Of a stretch of DNA of 7,223 bases, positions 4,904 through 7,223 are shown one piece after another. A model generated the notes under the pieces. The model saw only the letters and a list, made by a program, of their open reading frames with translations. It searched no databases and had not been told where the DNA came from. How positions within the stretch are numbered: position 1 is the first letter of the stretch; every line of letters begins with the position of its first letter. The stretch covers positions 1 to 7,223 of the forward strand of contig JACCYX010000086.1 in the NCBI GenBank assembly GCA_013696265.1, written 5' to 3'. The DNA comes from Chloroflexia bacterium (GTDB lineage Bacteria; Chloroflexota; Chloroflexia; Thermomicrobiales; UBA6265). A program made the translations under genes and the position numbers.

Positions 4904-6940
4904 TTACGGCCGGTCGCGGCGCGGCGGGCGCGGGCTGTCGAACCGCTGGCCGCCACCGGTGTGACGGGAACCGCCCCGGCCTTCCTCGTCTCGGCGGGCA
5001 CTGTAGTGGTTGCCGCCGCCCTGGGGCCGCTGGCCAACAGGACCGCTCGGGCGATACGGCCGCTCTTCGCGGCGACCGCCGCGGTAGCCACCGCCACCGC
5101 CGCCACTGCGGGCTGGTCGTGGGCCGCGATCCCGGCCGCCGCCGCCGCGACCGGACGCCGCCGGTTCGCTGGAGATTTCAACCGTGACCGGCTTGCCCTT
5201 GACCGAGGCGTTGGTGAGCGCCTCGATCACCCGCTGCGCGGCATCCTCGGGAACATCGACGAACGAGTAAGTATCGAGGATGTCGATCGCGCCGATCGAG
5301 CGGCCCGGGATGTTCGCTTCGTTGGCGATCGCGCCGACGAAGTCCTGCGGCCGGACATGGAAGTTGCGGCCGATGTCGATCTGAAGCCGGACCATGCCGG
5401 TTTCGTTGCGTCCTCCGGTCGAGCCGCCGAAGGTGGCGATATCGTCGTCCTTCTGCTCCTCGGTCGTGGACCGGCCGGTTTCGTTCGCGTAGAGCTTCAG
5501 CACGGCGGCGGCGATGTCGATCGCCTCGTGCTCCTCGGCAAGGTCGCGAATCGGCTGGAGGTAGGCGTTGTAGCTATCCTCGTCCTTCATCACCTCCAGC
5601 ACTAGCGACTTGAGCACGTCGCGCCGGCGCTCGTTGACATCGGTGGCGGAGGGCAACCGCTTCGGCTCGACGCGGGCCTTGGTGAACCGCTCGATCGAGC
5701 GGATCCACCGGGACTCACGCGGCGTGACGAGGGTGATGGCGGTACCGGTCTTGCCGGCCCGGCCCGTGCGCCCGATCCGGTGGACGTAGGTTTCCACGCT
5801 CTCCGGGATGTCGAAGTTGATGACGTGCGAGACGTTGTCGATGTCGAGACCGCGGGCCGCCACATCGGTCGCGATCAGGATGTCGGCCTGGCCCGCCCGG
5901 AAGCGGCGCATGACGCGATCGCGCTGAACCTGCGAGAGGTCGCCGTGGAGCGTCTCTACCGCGAAGCCGCGCGCCATCAGCGATTCGCCAAGTTCGTCCA
6001 CGCCGTGCTTGGTACGGCAGAAAATGATCCCTGGGCTCGGCACTTCGGCATCGAGGATGCGGGTGAGCGCATCGACCTTCCGCTGGCGCGGAATCTCGTA
6101 GTAGACCTGGTTGGTTTCGGCAACGGTCATTTCCTTGCCGCGAATCTGGATCCGCTGCGGATCCTTCATGTACTTGCGGGCAAGCTCGGCGATTCGCGGC
6201 GGCATGGTGGCGGAGAAGAGCGCGGTCTGGCGCTCGCCCGGCACCTGCTGCAGGATCCATTCGATGTCGTCGATGAAGCCCATGTCGAGCATTTCGTCGG
6301 CTTCGTCGAGCACGAAGAACTTGAGGTTATCGAGGTGGAGCGTGCCCCGGCGCATGTGATCCATGACCCGGCCTGGCGTGCCGACCACGATTTCGACGCC
6401 GCGCTGGAGACCGCGCAACTGTCGCTCGTACGGCTGGCCGCCGTAGATCGGCAGCGTTTCCACGCGCTTGTGACGCCCGTACTTGTGGAGCGCCTCGGAA
6501 ACCTGGATCGCGAGTTCGCGCGTCGGGCACAGGATCAACGCCTGCACGCCGCCGCGGCGGGACTCGATGGTTTCAATGATCGGCAGGCCGAAGGCCGCCG
6601 TCTTGCCGGACCCGGTCTGGGCCTGGGCGATGACGTCCTGACCAGTGAGCAACGCCGGGATCGTGCGCTCCTGGATCGGAGTCGGGATTTCGTACCCGAC
6701 CGAGGTGATGCTCTCAAGCAGCGGGCCGCTCAGGCCCAGGTCGGCAAAGGTTACGCCGATCGGTTCGTCGGGCGCCGGAGCGGTTTCCGTCTCGGCATCG
6801 CCCTGATACTCGGCCGGCGCGGTGGCGACAACCTCGTCGATGGCGGCGGCGTTTTCAGGACGGTCGAGAATGGCCGCGCCACCGAACTCGGTGGACAGAT
6901 GCGGTCCGAAAATACGGTTGAAAGACAGAGAAGTAGGCAT
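4904..6940 (-). CDS. DEAD-box ATP-dependent RNA helicase (DeaD/CsdA type) with RGG-rich tail
   Basis: ATP-dependent RNA helicase that remodels structured RNA, typically in ribosome assembly, mRNA decay and cold adaptation. From the ATG at 6940 it has 678 residues. An acidic, probably disordered N-terminus (to about 60) precedes the Q motif (TFADLGL, 64-70; PTPIQ, 86-90). Next come motif I AQTGSGKT (107-114), PTRELA (139-144), TPGR (188-191), DEAD (212-215), SAT (243-245), IIFCRTK (305-311), ATDVAARGLDI (357-367) and HRIGRTGRAGKTG (387-399). All catalytic motifs are intact. Residues about 516-590 match the DbpA-type RNA-binding domain. The tail (about 597-678) is Gly/Arg/Pro-rich with GGGG and RGG runs. 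In-frame GTG (6961) and ATG (6958) are alternative starts adding 7 or 6 residues, but lack an upstream SD; 6940 has GGGAG 11 nt before it. The paralogue name (deaD, csdA or cshA) cannot be assigned safely. Confidence 0.95.
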   Translation of the reverse strand: MPTSLSFNRIFGPHLSTEFGGAAILDRPENAAAIDEVVATAPAEYQGDAETETAPAPDEPIGVTFADLGLSGPLLESITSVGYEIPTPIQERTIPALLTGQDVIAQAQTGSGKTAAFGLPIIETIESRRGGVQALILCPTRELAIQVSEALHKYGRHKRVETLPIYGGQPYERQLRGLQRGVEIVVGTPGRVMDHMRRGTLHLDNLKFFVLDEADEMLDMGFIDDIEWILQQVPGERQTALFSATMPPRIAELARKYMKDPQRIQIRGKEMTVAETNQVYYEIPRQRKVDALTRILDAEVPSPGIIFCRTKHGVDELGESLMARGFAVETLHGDLSQVQRDRVMRRFRAGQADILIATDVAARGLDIDNVSHVINFDIPESVETYVHRIGRTGRAGKTGTAITLVTPRESRWIRSIERFTKARVEPKRLPSATDVNERRRDVLKSLVLEVMKDEDSYNAYLQPIRDLAEEHEAIDIAAAVLKLYANETGRSTTEEQKDDDIATFGGSTGGRNETGMVRLQIDIGRNFHVRPQDFVGAIANEANIPGRSIGAIDILDTYSFVDVPEDAAQRVIEALTNASVKGKPVTVEISSEPAASGRGGGGRDRGPRPARSGGGGGGYRGGRREERPYRPSGPVGQRPQGGGNHYSARRDEEGRGGSRHTGGGQRFDSPRPPRRDRP

Positions 6941-6947
6941 AAAAGAG

Positions 6948-6961
6948 GTGACTCCCATCAC
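6948..6961 (-). promoter_or_regulatory. Helicase Shine-Dalgarno displayed in a small hairpin loop
   Basis: On the minus strand, GGGAG (6956-6952) is the only SD-like sequence near the helicase start, 11 nt before the ATG at 6940, which is slightly long spacing. It lies in the 6-nt loop of a 4-bp GTGA/TCAC dyad (6961-6958 with 6951-6948). The SD match supports the 6940 start; the hairpin is short and its formation is uncertain. Confidence 0.45.
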
Positions 6962-7223
6962 AACGTCGTGTCGTTGACGACACAGGCACGCAAACCGTGG
7001 AGGCCGACGAACGGTCCCAGACTCTTCCGGTATTGCATTGATTGATGTGTGGTGTCTTCAGAATCGAAGGGTGCCATCCGGAAGGGTCCGGACGCGGCCA
7101 CGCGACATCCACACGTCTCGTCACACAGTTCCCGTGCGATTCGAGAGCGATGTGGCACTCATGCCGCCGCACTGCTCTCAGCGGCCCGCTCGCCGCTACC
7201 CAAACCCACTCGCCGCGTGTGCG
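6962..7223. other. Non-coding upstream region of the helicase
   Basis: No credible gene: frames open here on either strand encode low-complexity or family-less peptides. As divergent or upstream regulatory DNA it should hold the helicase promoter on the minus strand, but I could not find a convincing -35/-10 pair. An AT-richer patch at about 7029-7062 (minus strand reading ATCAATCAATGCAATAC) is the most likely promoter zone. A 6-bp hairpin of two self-complementary TCCGGA copies lies at 7077-7082 and 7087-7092, and a 16-bp dyad at 6968-6983. Confidence 0.5.
6968..6983. promoter_or_regulatory. Near-palindrome in the helicase leader
   Basis: GTGTCGT (6968-6974) and ACGACAC (6977-6983) are perfect inverted repeats around a 2-bp centre, 28 bp upstream of the preferred helicase ATG. 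As DNA it resembles a dimeric repressor site; as RNA it gives a 6-bp stem with a tetraloop. No regulator family can be named from the sequence. Confidence 0.4.

Noticed and set aside
4498..5187. Plus-strand open frame crossing the intergenic spacer
   Set aside because: It runs antisense through the hydrolase and helicase ends, with an Arg/Pro/Gly-rich translation typical of a shadow frame and no SD.
4847..5605. 252-codon plus-strand open frame over the helicase tail
   Set aside because: Ala-rich low-complexity translation is the complement of the Gly/Arg-rich tail codons; no independent support.
5780..7045. 421-codon plus-strand open frame opposite the helicase
   Set aside because: It is the antisense shadow of a gene with every DEAD-box motif intact; the translation has no recognisable family, and long antisense frames are expected in GC-rich DNA.
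6855..7172. 105-codon minus-strand frame at the right end
   Set aside because: It overlaps the helicase start in another frame, has mixed composition and no recognisable domain or SD.

Overview
The window is GC-rich, almost fully coding bacterial chromosome. It probably comes from a Chloroflexota lineage such as Thermomicrobia/Sphaerobacter relatives. That placement is inference. It rests on an OpcA next to zwf (OpcA is known mainly from cyanobacteria, actinobacteria and some Chloroflexota), the zwf-opcA-pgl-rpiA order, GTG start use and the style of the DEAD-box helicase. No mobile element, CRISPR array, tRNA or rRNA was recognised.

Plus strand, 1-3579: a compact pentose-phosphate operon. 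It holds the C-terminal half of glucose-6-phosphate dehydrogenase (zwf, cut by the left window edge), its assembly/activation factor opcA, 6-phosphogluconolactonase (pgl) and ribose-5-phosphate isomerase A (rpiA). The encoded enzymes take glucose-6-phosphate to 6-phosphogluconate with NADPH formation, and later interconvert ribulose-5-P and ribose-5-P. The 6-phosphogluconate dehydrogenase step is not in view and may lie upstream. Gaps are 23 nt (zwf-opcA) and 100 nt (opcA-pgl), and pgl and rpiA overlap by 8 nt. A six-helix PAP2-type membrane phosphatase gene (3560-4252) overlaps the rpiA end by 20 nt and looks co-translated with it.

Minus strand, 4197-6940: two genes point back towards the operon. 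The distal one is a small YdjM-type membrane-bound putative metal-dependent hydrolase (4197-4733), whose 3' end overlaps the PAP2 3' end by 56 bp. The proximal one is a large DeaD/CsdA-type DEAD-box RNA helicase (4904-6940) with a complete helicase core, a DbpA-like RNA-binding domain and a long Gly/Arg-rich tail. The 170-nt gap between them holds a strong hairpin just after the helicase stop and a cluster of inverted repeats built on GAACC/GGTTC.

Right end, 6941-7223: no gene is supported. It is the helicase leader and upstream region, with several short dyads next to the start codon but no convincing promoter. Overall this is housekeeping DNA with good family matches. I did not find a convincing new system. 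The most interesting leftovers are the dyad-rich spacer at 4734-4903 and the potentially switchable hairpins in the helicase leader.
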